Assembly: GCF_002903165.1 (NCBI RefSeq)
Contig: NZ_PPSK01000017.1
Coordinates: 27,571-91,570, forward strand
Direction: 5' to 3'
Source: Halopseudomonas oceani
GTDB taxonomy: Bacteria; Pseudomonadota; Gammaproteobacteria; Pseudomonadales; Pseudomonadaceae
Length of the DNA: 64,000 bases
Part shown: positions 26,101 to 35,645 of the stretch, one piece after another
Numbering within the stretch: the stretch's first letter is position 1
Layout: each line of letters begins with the position of its first letter
The notes under the pieces: generated by a model
What the model saw: the letters and a program-made list of their open reading frames with translations, nothing else
The model's database searches: none
What the model was told of the DNA's origin: nothing
Made by a program: the position numbers and the translations under genes

Positions 26101-27282
26101 TCAGTCGCGGGCCAATGCCAGCGCCACGCCCTGGCCGCCACCGATGCACAGGGTAGCCAGGCCTTTCTTGGCGTCACGGCGCAGCATTTCGTGCAGCAGG
26201 GTAACCAGCACACGGCAGCCGGAGGCGCCGATCGGATGGCCCAGCGCGATGGCGCCACCGTTGACGTTGACCTTGTCTGCATCCCACTGCAGCTCCTTGC
26301 CGACTGCCAGCGCCTGGGCGGCGAAGGCTTCGTTGGCTTCGATCAGGTCCAGGTCGGCAACCTGCCAGCCTGCCTTAGCCAGGCAGCGCTGGGTGGCGGA
26401 GACCGGGCCAATGCCCATGATCGCCGGATCAACGCCCGCGTTGGCATAGGAGGCGACGCGAGCCAGTACCGGCAGGCCCAGCTCGGCGGCTTTGCTGGCG
26501 CTCATCATCAGCACGGCGGCGGCGCCATCGTTAAGGCTAGAAGCATTACCGGCGGTAACGCTGCCCTCTTTCCTGAAGGCCGGTTTGAGGCTGCCGAGGC
26601 TTTCTGCGGTGGTCCCGGCGCGCGGCTGCTCATCCCGGGTGATCAGCAGGGCATCGCCCTTGCGCTGAGGGATGCTGACCGGGGTGATTTCCTTGTCAAA
26701 GACGCCGGCGTCGCGGGCGGCAACGGCTTTCTGCTGGGACGCTGCGGCGAAAGCGTCCTGTTCTTCACGGCTGAGGCCATACTTGTCGACCAGGTTTTCG
26801 GCAGTAATGCCCATGTGGTAGTTGTTGAAGGCGTCCCACAGGCCATCCTGGATCATTGTGTCGATCATCTGGCCGTGGCCCATGCGCTGACCGGTGCGCG
26901 AGGTGGGGATGATGTGCGGTGACAGGCTCATGGACTCCTGGCCACCGGCTATCATGATCTCGGCATCGCCGCAGCGGATCGCCTGAGCGGCGAGGTGCAG
27001 GGCTTTGAGGCCGGAGCCACAGACCTTATTCAGGGTAAGAGCGGGAACACTGTGCGGCAGGCCTGCGTGGATGGCAGCCTGGCGAGCGGGATTCTGGCCG
27101 CAACCAGCGGTCAGCACCTGTCCGAATATGACCTCGTCGACGGATGCAGGGTCGATTTCAGTCTCGTCCAGCAAGCGGCGGATGACGGTGGCTCCCAGCT
27201 CGTGGGCGGGCACCTTGGCAAACTGGCCCCCGAAACTGCCGATGGCGGTACGGGTGGCGGCAACAATCACGACCTCTTGCAT
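26101..27282 (-). CDS. Acetyl-CoA acetyltransferase (biosynthetic thiolase type)
   Basis: This is an intact 393-residue thiolase with all three active-site segments: [10 protein letters not shown] with nucleophile Cys (about 88), NEAFAAQ (about 315), [14 protein letters not shown] with His (about 349) and CIGGGQG with the second Cys (about 379). It condenses two acetyl-CoA to acetoacetyl-CoA or the reverse (AtoB/PhaA type). SD GAGGAG lies before the ATG. It is directly downstream of acs on the same strand (123 bp). The intact copy contrasts with the eroded homologue next door. Confidence 0.95.
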   Translation of the reverse strand: MQEVVIVAATRTAIGSFGGQFAKVPAHELGATVIRRLLDETEIDPASVDEVIFGQVLTAGCGQNPARQAAIHAGLPHSVPALTLNKVCGSGLKALHLAAQAIRCGDAEIMIAGGQESMSLSPHIIPTSRTGQRMGHGQMIDTMIQDGLWDAFNNYHMGITAENLVDKYGLSREEQDAFAAASQQKAVAARDAGVFDKEITPVSIPQRKGDALLITRDEQPRAGTTAESLGSLKPAFRKEGSVTAGNASSLNDGAAAVLMMSASKAAELGLPVLARVASYANAGVDPAIMGIGPVSATQRCLAKAGWQVADLDLIEANEAFAAQALAVGKELQWDADKVNVNGGAIALGHPIGASGCRVLVTLLHEMLRRDAKKGLATLCIGGGQGVALALARD

Positions 27283-27405
27283 GAACAGGCTCCTCTATGC
27301 AGGCACTATTTTTCGAGTGCACAAGCATAGAGGGGCGCTCTATTCAGAACAAGCTGTCTCGTCACTGGTACAACCTTTCGGCTGCACCAGAACGCTGGAT
27401 CACCC

Positions 27406-29346
<1,941 letters not shown>

Positions 29347-29680
29347 GGGTATTCCCCTCTTGTTATTGAATCAGGCAGTCTCTTGTCAGCCGGCCCTGCA
29401 GAGGGTCTGTCCGGTGCTGCAGCAGAGATTCCAGACCGGCGAAACCGCTTGGGGTTGGTCGGTCAGTTTAGGCTATTTAGCGTCGGCCATCAGAGGGGGG
29501 CAAGACAACCCTTCTTTGGTATGAGAGGAGGGCGTCAAATTGGCGGGCCGCTAGGGAAGCGCTGATCAATTCCACACGCCCTCTGCGAGTGCTCAAGGGT
29601 GCAGATGCAAGGCGCGATGTGCAGCCAATAGTGGTCCTATTGGCAAGCAACGCAACGCCGCAGGAGAAGGGTTCAGCCGC
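29347..29680. repeat. acs-panC intergenic region with a MITE-like repeat sequence
   Basis: The part nearest acs should carry its promoter; no clear boxes were assigned. From about 29553 to 29680 the sequence has the look of a short non-coding dispersed repeat: GCTGATCAATTCCACACG, CGCCCTCTGCGAGTGC, GCAGATGCAAGGCGCGATG and a perfect small hairpin CAATAG-TGGTC-CTATTG (29626-29642), ending in CAGGAGAAGGGTTCAGC whose reverse complement begins GCTGA like the other end. No second copy is in this window, so copy number is unproven. Confidence 0.4.
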
Positions 29681-29695
29681 TCAGGAGCGGCTGAA
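29672..29695 (-). other. Perfect palindromic hairpin at the panC stop codon
   Basis: TTCAGCCGCTC (29672-29682) and GAGCGGCTGAA (29685-29695) are perfect 11-bp arms with a 2-nt centre, spanning the last panC codons and the stop. No T-run follows on the minus strand. It could act as an mRNA 3'-end stabiliser or a weak terminator, and might be part of the adjacent repeat element's boundary. Confidence 0.6.
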
Positions 29696-30532
29696 TTCGA
29701 GGTTGTCGATCAGGCGGGTGGTGCCGAGATAGGCTGCTGCCAGCACAACCAGTTCGGCCGTATCGTCGCTGACGGGTGCCAGGTTTTCGGCGTTGCGCAG
29801 GTCTAGATAGTCCGGACGCATGCCCGCGTCACTGAGGCGTTGGCTAGCCTCAGTGATGATCTGGGCATAGTCGTTCCGACCACCCTGAACCTCGGCGGCA
29901 ATCTGCTGCAACGTCCGCTGCAGAATCGGCGCAATAGCCCGTTGTTCGGCGCTCAGGTAACCGTTGCGAGAGGATAATGCCAGACCATCCTCGGCGCGAA
30001 TGGTCGGGTGGCCCATGATCTGTACCGGCAGGCAGAGATCGTGCGCCATCTTGCGAATCACGGCGAGTTGTTGATAGTCCTTCTGGCCGAATACGGCGAC
30101 GTCCGGGCCAACAATGTTCAGCAGCTTGCTGACGACCGTCGCTACGCCTTCGAAGTGGCCGGGGCGGCTGCCACCGCAAAGTCCTTCGGAAACCACGGGG
30201 ACGCTCACCCGGGTGTGACCCTCCATGCCCTCGGGATACATCTCGCTGGCAGTGGGCGCGAACACCAGGTGGGCGCCGACGTCCAGCAGCTTCTTCTGGT
30301 CTTCGGCGAGGGTGCGCGGATAACTGTCCAGATCTTCGCCCGGCCCGAACTGCATCGGATTGACGAAAATGCTGACCACCACGTAATCGGTGCGCTGCAG
30401 TGCCTTCTCGACCAGAGCGATATGGCCGGCGTGCAGGTTGCCCATGGTGGGAACCATACCAATGCGCTTGCCTTCCTGGCGGGCACGACTTACCGCAGCG
30501 CGCACTTGCGCGATGGTGTGCAGAGTGTTCAT
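29681..30532 (-). CDS. panC: Pantoate--beta-alanine ligase
   Basis: PanC condenses pantoate and beta-alanine with ATP to pantothenate, in coenzyme A synthesis. The 283-residue product shows the nucleotide-binding [12 protein letters not shown] (about 26-37, HIGH-like), [19 protein letters not shown], the [10 protein letters not shown] segment (about 148-157) and [10 protein letters not shown] (about 183-192). It is the last gene of pcnB-folK-panB-panC, 4 bp after panB. panD, needed for beta-alanine, is not adjacent. Confidence 0.98.
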   Translation of the reverse strand: MNTLHTIAQVRAAVSRARQEGKRIGMVPTMGNLHAGHIALVEKALQRTDYVVVSIFVNPMQFGPGEDLDSYPRTLAEDQKKLLDVGAHLVFAPTASEMYPEGMEGHTRVSVPVVSEGLCGGSRPGHFEGVATVVSKLLNIVGPDVAVFGQKDYQQLAVIRKMAHDLCLPVQIMGHPTIRAEDGLALSSRNGYLSAEQRAIAPILQRTLQQIAAEVQGGRNDYAQIITEASQRLSDAGMRPDYLDLRNAENLAPVSDDTAELVVLAAAYLGTTRLIDNLEFSRS

Positions 30533-30536
30533 GGGC

Positions 30537-31331
30537 TCAGAACTCGTGTTCGGCTGCTGGGAATTCTACGCTCTTGACCGCATTCACGTAGGCGCGAATG
30601 GCCGACTGAATATCGGGCTGACCGGTCATGAAGTTTTTCACGAAGCGCGGGACGCGTCCACTGAGCGAGAGGCCGAGCATGTCATGGACCACCAGTACCT
30701 GGCCATCGGTGCCGCTGCCAGCGCCGATGCCGATAACCGGTACGTTGACTGCCGCAGTAATGGCATTGGCCAGGGCTGGTGGCACACACTCGAGCAGCAG
30801 CATGGCGGCGCCCGCAGCCTCCAACGCCCTGGCATCCTCGATCATGGCGCGGGCCTGCGCTTCGTCACGGCCCTGCACCTTGAAGCCACCCAGCACATTG
30901 ACGGTCTGCGGGGTCAGGCCCATGTGAGCACAGACCGGGATGCCATTGCGGCTCAGCACTTCAATGCTGTCTGCCAGCCAGCGACCGCCTTCCAGCTTGA
31001 CCATGTGAGCGCCGGCACGCATGAGTTCGGCGCTATTGGTCAGCGCCTGCTCCAGGGTGGCGTAGGCCATGAACGGCAGGTCGGCCATGATCAGCGCGCC
31101 CTTGTTGCCGCGTTTGACGGCGGCGGTGTGGTACGCCATGTCGGCAACGCTGACCGGCAGTGTGCTGTCGTGGCCCTGCAGGACCATGCCCAGCGAGTCG
31201 CCGATCAGAATGACTTCAACGCCTGCTTCACTTTCAACGTGGGCGAAGGTCGCGTCGTAGGCTGTCAGACAAACGATCTTTTCGCCGCTTTGCTTGAGTT
31301 TGTTCAGCGTGGTCAGAGTAACGTCAGGCAT
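30537..31331 (-). CDS. panB: 3-methyl-2-oxobutanoate hydroxymethyltransferase
   Basis: PanB transfers a hydroxymethyl group from methylene-THF to alpha-ketoisovalerate, giving ketopantoate. The 264-residue TIM barrel has [19 protein letters not shown] near the N-terminus, [18 protein letters not shown] (about 43-60), metal-binding [11 protein letters not shown] (about 106-116), MGLTPQ (about 137-142) and [15 protein letters not shown]. It is coupled to panC (4-bp spacing). Its substrate comes from the valine pathway whose ilvIHC genes lie 28 kb away. Confidence 0.98.
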   Translation of the reverse strand: MPDVTLTTLNKLKQSGEKIVCLTAYDATFAHVESEAGVEVILIGDSLGMVLQGHDSTLPVSVADMAYHTAAVKRGNKGALIMADLPFMAYATLEQALTNSAELMRAGAHMVKLEGGRWLADSIEVLSRNGIPVCAHMGLTPQTVNVLGGFKVQGRDEAQARAMIEDARALEAAGAAMLLLECVPPALANAITAAVNVPVIGIGAGSGTDGQVLVVHDMLGLSLSGRVPRFVKNFMTGQPDIQSAIRAYVNAVKSVEFPAAEHEF

Positions 31332-31475
31332 GGCTGATTCCAGTGTGTGGCTGTTGCTGGGCGCTTCGGCACCGTTGAAGTTGACGCTCGCGCCGGGTGC
31401 AGTGGCGAGAGTATAGCCTTGGCCGGGCAGGCTTCCGGTAACACGTGGCTGGTCACCGGAATCGCATCCTACGTG

Positions 31476-32006
31476 TCAGCCCGGGGGTGTCAAGTCCGTT
31501 TGCGCACCAGCCTGTTGTATAAAAAATGGCAATGCCTGCAGATCACCGCGTGGGCAGTTCTGCAGCATGTCATGCAGTGGTGTGCCGTCGGGCATCTGCA
31601 GCGTCGGTGCGATTTCTGCCAGAGGGTAAAGGACAAAGGCGCGGGCGTGCATGTGATAGTGCGGTACTTGCAGGCGCTTACTTTGGATTACCTGGTCACC
31701 GTAGAGCAGGATGTCCAGATCCAGTGTGCGTGGACCCCAGCGCTCGGCTTTGCGCACCCGGCCATGCTCCTGCTCGATACGCTGTAACTGGTCGAGCAGC
31801 GCTTCGGGGGGCAGCTCGGTGTCGAGGGCGAGCACGGCGTTGATATAGGACGGCTGATCCTGTGGCCCCATTGGCGCACTGCGGTACAGCGACGAGCAGC
31901 TGATCAGCTGGCTTTGCGGTAGTGCGCGCAGTGCCCGGCAGGCGGTCTGGACCTGTTGAACAGGATCGCCCTGGTTGCTGCCCAAGGCTATATAGCAGCG
32001 TGGCAT
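31476..32006 (-). CDS. folK: 2-amino-4-hydroxy-6-hydroxymethyldihydropteridine diphosphokinase
   Basis: HPPK pyrophosphorylates 6-hydroxymethyl-dihydropterin for folate synthesis. The start is ATG 32006 (MPRCYIALGSNQGDP), overlapping the pcnB stop by one base. The 176-residue product has the N-terminal ALGSNQG motif, SLYRSAP, and the signature RWGPRTLDLDILLYGD (about 90-105) with catalytic Arg and Asp residues. It is the second gene of the pcnB-folK-panB-panC operon. The 144-bp gap to panB holds nothing recognisable. Confidence 0.97.
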   Translation of the reverse strand: MPRCYIALGSNQGDPVQQVQTACRALRALPQSQLISCSSLYRSAPMGPQDQPSYINAVLALDTELPPEALLDQLQRIEQEHGRVRKAERWGPRTLDLDILLYGDQVIQSKRLQVPHYHMHARAFVLYPLAEIAPTLQMPDGTPLHDMLQNCPRGDLQALPFFIQQAGAQTDLTPPG

Positions 32007-33376
32007 CAGTTGCCCTGCGGCTTGCGCGGCTTGTTTCTGCGGGGGCGTGAACGTGAGCGCTTGCCGCCGCTTTTGTTGCCATCGCCGAGTTCGCGAATCA
32101 TCTGCCGGCGCTGGTCTGGACTGGCGTCCTGATACTGAGTCCACCACAGACCAAGGCCGTCAGTCTGCTCGCCAGCCGCTTCGCGCAGCAGCAGGAAGTC
32201 ATAGGCCGCGCGGAAGCGCGGATGCTCCAGCAGCTGGTCAGCTCGGCGGCCACTGCGACGCTCAAGGCGCGGTTGCATGTCCCAGATTTCCCGCATCGGA
32301 ATACTGAAACGCTTGGGAATGGCGGTGTGCAGGCATTGCTCCGCAAGCAGCTCGTGAGCGGCCTGCTGGTAGGCGGGGATTGCCGGTATACCCTGTTCTT
32401 CCAGGTGCTGCACGCGCTGCGGCAGGGCTGGCCAGAGCAGCGCCGCGAACAGAAAAGCCGGGGTAACCGGTTTGTCCTGGGCAATGCGTTCGTCGGTATT
32501 GCGCAGTGCCTGGCGGACCAGCTGCAAGGTGTAGTCGGGACGCTCGAGGATCGCTTCGTCGGTGTCCGGGAACAGCGGCGCAACCAGATCGTACTGGTAG
32601 AGCAGGTCGAAGGTCGCCAGACCCTGGCCGCTCATCAACAGCTTGAGGCTTTCATCAAACAGCCGCGCTGCAGGTATGTCATGCAGCAGCGGGGCCATCG
32701 ACTCGATAGGCGCCGCGGTGTGCTGCTCAATCTCGAAGTTCAGCTTGGCCGCGAAGCGCACGGCGCGCAGCATGCGGACCGGGTCTTCCTGATAGCGCTG
32801 TTCGGGGCGGCCGATCAGCCGGACCAGGCCGTTACGGATATCGTGCACGCCGTTGGCAAAGTCGTGAATCTGACCGGTGCTGACATCAAAGTAGAGTGCG
32901 TTGATGGTGAAGTCGCGGCGCTGGGCGTCCTGTTCGAAGGTGCCGTAGACGTTGTCGCGCAGCAGCCGGCCGGACTCGCTCTGACGCGATTGTTCTTCCG
33001 TGGCTTCGGCTTCGTGGTTGGCTCGGAAGGTGGCGACTTCGATGATTTCCCGACCGAAATGAACGTGGACCAGCTTGAAGCGTCGGCCGATCAGGCGCGC
33101 GTTGCGAAATGTCGCGCGAACCTGTTCAGGCGTTGCACTGGTGGCGACGTCAAAGTCTTTGGGTGTGATATCAAGCAGCAGGTCACGTACGCAGCCGCCA
33201 ACCAGGAAGGCCTGATAGCCTGCCTGTTGCAGGCGTTCGACCACACTGACGGCGTGCCGGCTTAGGCGCTCTCGACGCAACTTGTGCTGGCTGGCGGGGA
33301 TAACGCTCGGCGTGGTACGACGGCGCTGAGGATGGCCGAAGGGCGAAGGTATTTTCTGCAACAGCTTTCGAATCAT
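32006..33376 (-). CDS. pcnB: Poly(A) polymerase I
   Basis: PcnB adds 3' poly(A) tails that promote RNA decay. The 456-residue product has the class II nucleotidyltransferase core FLVGGCVRDLLLDITPKDFD (about 57-76) with the DxD motif, RRDFTINAL (about 153-161) and EDPVRMLRAVRFA (about 197-209), and a basic Arg/Lys-rich C-terminal tail (about 430-456). The absence of tRNA CCA-adding specific features, and the long basic tail, favour PcnB over Cca. It follows crcZ, as in other pseudomonads. Confidence 0.96.
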   Translation of the reverse strand: MIRKLLQKIPSPFGHPQRRRTTPSVIPASQHKLRRERLSRHAVSVVERLQQAGYQAFLVGGCVRDLLLDITPKDFDVATSATPEQVRATFRNARLIGRRFKLVHVHFGREIIEVATFRANHEAEATEEQSRQSESGRLLRDNVYGTFEQDAQRRDFTINALYFDVSTGQIHDFANGVHDIRNGLVRLIGRPEQRYQEDPVRMLRAVRFAAKLNFEIEQHTAAPIESMAPLLHDIPAARLFDESLKLLMSGQGLATFDLLYQYDLVAPLFPDTDEAILERPDYTLQLVRQALRNTDERIAQDKPVTPAFLFAALLWPALPQRVQHLEEQGIPAIPAYQQAAHELLAEQCLHTAIPKRFSIPMREIWDMQPRLERRSGRRADQLLEHPRFRAAYDFLLLREAAGEQTDGLGLWWTQYQDASPDQRRQMIRELGDGNKSGGKRSRSRPRRNKPRKPQGN

Positions 33377-33589
33377 AGGGTTGGGTTGTTCCGGCTGCCG
33401 ATCAGCGTGAGCTGTTGCTCTGCCTGTTGACTTGCACGGTAGCGCTGATGAATGGGATCGCGCAACAGGCTGCTTGGCCGAACGCGAATATAGCCTGTCG
33501 GCCGCAATTGACGTGCATTCTAGCCTGAAATGTCTTGAAAGGTAAGGAAGGGGATAATTCGGGGTGAAGCGCTTGGGGGGAGAAAGCTC

Positions 33590-33939
33590 AAGGGGAGTAG
33601 TGAACTCCCCCTAATGGTTTTTTATTATTGTTTTTATCAGAGCTGTTCTTCTTTTTTGTTTGAAGCGGCAAACGCCGCTTTCCGACTGACCCATCTCGGG
33701 TTGTCCAAAACAAACGGATTGCTTTGGAAGCTTAGGTTCGAAACGGCCTTCTTGTGGCTTTGGACGGTGGGTTGCTTTAGCAACTTTTATTCTTCTCTGC
33801 CCAATCGAACATCCTGTTCGCGATCCGACTGCTATTCTCCAAAAAAATCAGTTTGCTGCGTCTCTCACGTCTTGTTTTTATTGTGTGTGGAGTCGAATGT
33901 TATTTTTGTTATGAGTTTTGGTTTTTATTGTTGTTGTGC
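33590..33939 (-). ncRNA. crcZ: CrcZ, Hfq/Crc-titrating small RNA of carbon catabolite control
   Basis: The minus strand between cbrB and pcnB, the standard crcZ position, starts GCACAACAACAATAAAAACC about 12 nt after the sigma-54 box. It carries repeated A-rich AAnAAnAA motifs, readable on the plus strand as TTnTTnTT at about 33620-33637, 33646-33653, 33786-33793, 33872-33879, 33903-33910 and 33926-33936. CrcZ sequesters Hfq and Crc through such motifs, relieving catabolite repression. The 3' end is set at hairpin GGGGAGT-TCACT-ACTCCCC (33592-33610). Length about 350 nt, somewhat shorter than P. aeruginosa CrcZ (about 407 nt). Confidence 0.88.
33592..33610 (-). terminator. Terminal hairpin of crcZ
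   Basis: GGGGAGT (33592-33598) and ACTCCCC (33604-33610) form a 7-bp stem with a 5-nt loop. The minus-strand sequence after it is CTTGAGCTTTCT, a poor T-tract, so termination may be inefficient and allow read-through to pcnB. Confidence 0.5.
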
Positions 33940-33948
33940 CAGATATAA

Positions 33949-33964
33949 AGCATTCGCCGTGCCA
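33949..33964 (-). promoter_or_regulatory. Sigma-54 promoter of crcZ
   Basis: The minus strand reads TGGCACGGCGAATGCT, matching TGGCAC-N5-TTGCT except for one base, with GG and GC exactly ten bases apart. This predicts a start near 33939. CbrB is a sigma-54 enhancer-binding protein, and its gene lies just upstream. Confidence 0.88.
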
Positions 33965-34012
33965 ACTTTTTAAATTCCTTTAAAAACAATGGTTTGCGAT
34001 TTTTGGTCTCTG

Positions 34013-34111
34013 TGTTACCCCAAAGGTGTTACCGCGGATTCGACTAAAGTGTTACCTCTGTGCGGGTTAGGGGTAACAGTTTTGTGGGAACTTTCCTGGT
34101 AACAGGTAACA
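34013..34111 (-). promoter_or_regulatory. Cluster of six CbrB-like half-sites upstream of crcZ
   Basis: TGTTAC occurs at 34013-34018, 34027-34032 and 34050-34055, and its inverse GTAACA at 34073-34078, 34099-34104 and 34106-34111. TGTTAC/GTAACA dyads are the reported CbrB recognition pattern. The cluster lies about 50-150 bp upstream of the sigma-54 promoter, the normal place for enhancer sites. Exact dyad pairing is uncertain because spacings vary. Confidence 0.78.
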
Positions 34112-34139
34112 CATTGGTGTGACGGTGGTGCTGCGCAGA

Positions 34140-34167
34140 GGAGGGCGCAAGGGTTTTTGCGCCCTCC
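34140..34167 (-). other. Stem-loop downstream of cbrB
   Basis: GGAGGGCGCAA (34140-34150) and TTGCGCCCTCC (34157-34167) form a perfect 11-bp stem with a 6-nt loop, 19 bp after the cbrB stop. There is no T-run on the minus strand, so it may define the cbrB mRNA end or partly terminate before the crcZ enhancer. Confidence 0.6.
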
Positions 34168-34186
34168 GATTGCGGGAGAGGTGGGA

Positions 34187-35611
34187 TCAGGTGTTGGCCG
34201 TTTTCTTGCGGGGAATGCCCAGGCGTTGGCGGCGCTCCCACAGGCATTTGCGGCTGATGCCGAGCTTGTGCGCCAGTTGAGTCTCGGTCATATGGTCCTG
34301 GTGCTCGAGCACGAAATGTTGGAAATAGTCCTCCAGAGACAGGTCCTCGGCCGGTTCCTGCCCAGGAGTCACCTCATTCTTCATGGTTTCCAGCGCGTTT
34401 GCGGCTTCCGAGGCGCGTTCGATCTCGGCATCCAGCTCGATCCCCAGCAGGTCGGCGGTGATTTCCTCGTGGTCGCAGAGAATGGCTGAGCGCTCAATGG
34501 CGTTCTCCAGCTCCCGTACGTTGCCCGGCCAGCTGTAGGCGAGGATCGCCCGCTCGGCATCTTTACTGAAGTGCAGGCCTTCCATATTCATGTTGCGTGC
34601 CGCGCGCTGCAGCAGCGCCTCGGCGATTAGCATCACGTCACGGCCCCGCTCGCGCAGCGGCGGCAGGCGCAGTTCGATGACGTTCAGACGGTAATACAAG
34701 TCTTCGCGGAACAGGCCCTGACGCGCCATGGTCTTGAGGTCCCGGTGGGTCGCCGCTACTAGGCGGACATCCACCTTGTGCGATTGCACCGAACCAACCC
34801 GACGAATCTCGCCTTCCTGCAGCACCCGCAACAGACGCGCCTGCGCTTCCAGTGGCAACTCACCGATCTCGTCAAGGAACAGGGTGCCGCCGTCGGCTGC
34901 TTCGACCAGACCGGTGCGGTTGCTAGTGGCGCCAGTGAAGGAGCCTTTTTCGTGGCCGAACAGCTCGGACTCGATCAGGGTTTCCGGAATGGCAGCGCAG
35001 TTCACCGAAATCAGCGGAGCCTTGGCGCGCTGGGATTGCTCGTGCATGGCGCGGGCGACCAGTTCCTTGCCCGTGCCAGACTCGCCCTGGATCAAGACGG
35101 TAGAGTCGGTCGGGGCAACTTTGCGGATGCGCTTGAACAGGGTCTGCATGGCGTCGCAGGCGCCGATGATTCCCATGTCGGTGCCGCCGGTGTCGCCCTT
35201 GCTCGGTTGCTCTGGCGGTGGACTGGCGGCCGGTGCACTCGTTGCCTGCTGTTTGCGTTCGCTGCCAGCGGCAATGATGCGCTGCACGGTTTCGACCATC
35301 TCGTCGTGGTCGAACGGTTTGGCGATGTAGTCGACCGCGCCCATTTTCATCGAATCCACGGCTGAACGCAGGCTGGCGTAACTGGTCATGATCAGGACGG
35401 GCGTATTTGGCGCGCGGCGGATCATCTCGGTGCCGGGATCTCCCGGCAGGCGAAGGTCGCTGATGATCAGCTTGAAACTGTCTAGGTCGTGTCGCTCGAC
35501 GGCCTCGCTGACCGAGCCGGCTTCCTCAACCTGGTAGTGGTGGCGTTCCAGCAACCGCTTTAACGCCGTGCGGATGATGGCTTCGTCTTCAACAACCAGA
35601 ATGTCTGACAT
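34187..35611 (-). CDS. cbrB: NtrC-type response regulator CbrB
   Basis: The 474-residue sigma-54-dependent activator has a receiver domain (1-120; LVVEDEAIIRTALKRLL, phospho-acceptor Asp in IISDLRLPG near 52, Lys in YIAKPFD), an AAA+ domain (about 145-380; GESGTGKE Walker A, GAFTGA loop ending in GSFTGATSNRTGL, DEIGELPL Walker B), and a Fis-type HTH (MTETQLAHKLGISRKCLWERR, about 440-460). Paired with CbrA, it controls carbon/nitrogen balance, largely by activating crcZ, which is next on this strand. It lies 34 bp after cbrA. Confidence 0.97.
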   Translation of the reverse strand: MSDILVVEDEAIIRTALKRLLERHHYQVEEAGSVSEAVERHDLDSFKLIISDLRLPGDPGTEMIRRAPNTPVLIMTSYASLRSAVDSMKMGAVDYIAKPFDHDEMVETVQRIIAAGSERKQQATSAPAASPPPEQPSKGDTGGTDMGIIGACDAMQTLFKRIRKVAPTDSTVLIQGESGTGKELVARAMHEQSQRAKAPLISVNCAAIPETLIESELFGHEKGSFTGATSNRTGLVEAADGGTLFLDEIGELPLEAQARLLRVLQEGEIRRVGSVQSHKVDVRLVAATHRDLKTMARQGLFREDLYYRLNVIELRLPPLRERGRDVMLIAEALLQRAARNMNMEGLHFSKDAERAILAYSWPGNVRELENAIERSAILCDHEEITADLLGIELDAEIERASEAANALETMKNEVTPGQEPAEDLSLEDYFQHFVLEHQDHMTETQLAHKLGISRKCLWERRQRLGIPRKKTANT

Positions 35612-35645
35612 AGTTACCTCACAGGTGACGGCGCCTGTTACAGCT

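Larger units (their letters stand above)
33377..34186. other. cbrB-pcnB intergenic region (crcZ locus)
   Basis: This is an 810-bp AT-rich stretch without a protein gene. It holds, in minus-strand order, a hairpin after cbrB (34140-34167), six CbrB-like half-sites (34013-34111), a sigma-54 promoter (33949-33964), the sRNA crcZ (about 33939-33590) and then the pcnB leader (33589-33377), where no further structure was assigned. Confidence 0.8.

Noticed and set aside
33614..33973. 119-codon plus-strand ORF rich in Phe, Cys, Ser and Leu
   Set aside because: It is the reverse of the A-rich crcZ RNA and runs through its sigma-54 promoter; no SD and no protein family.
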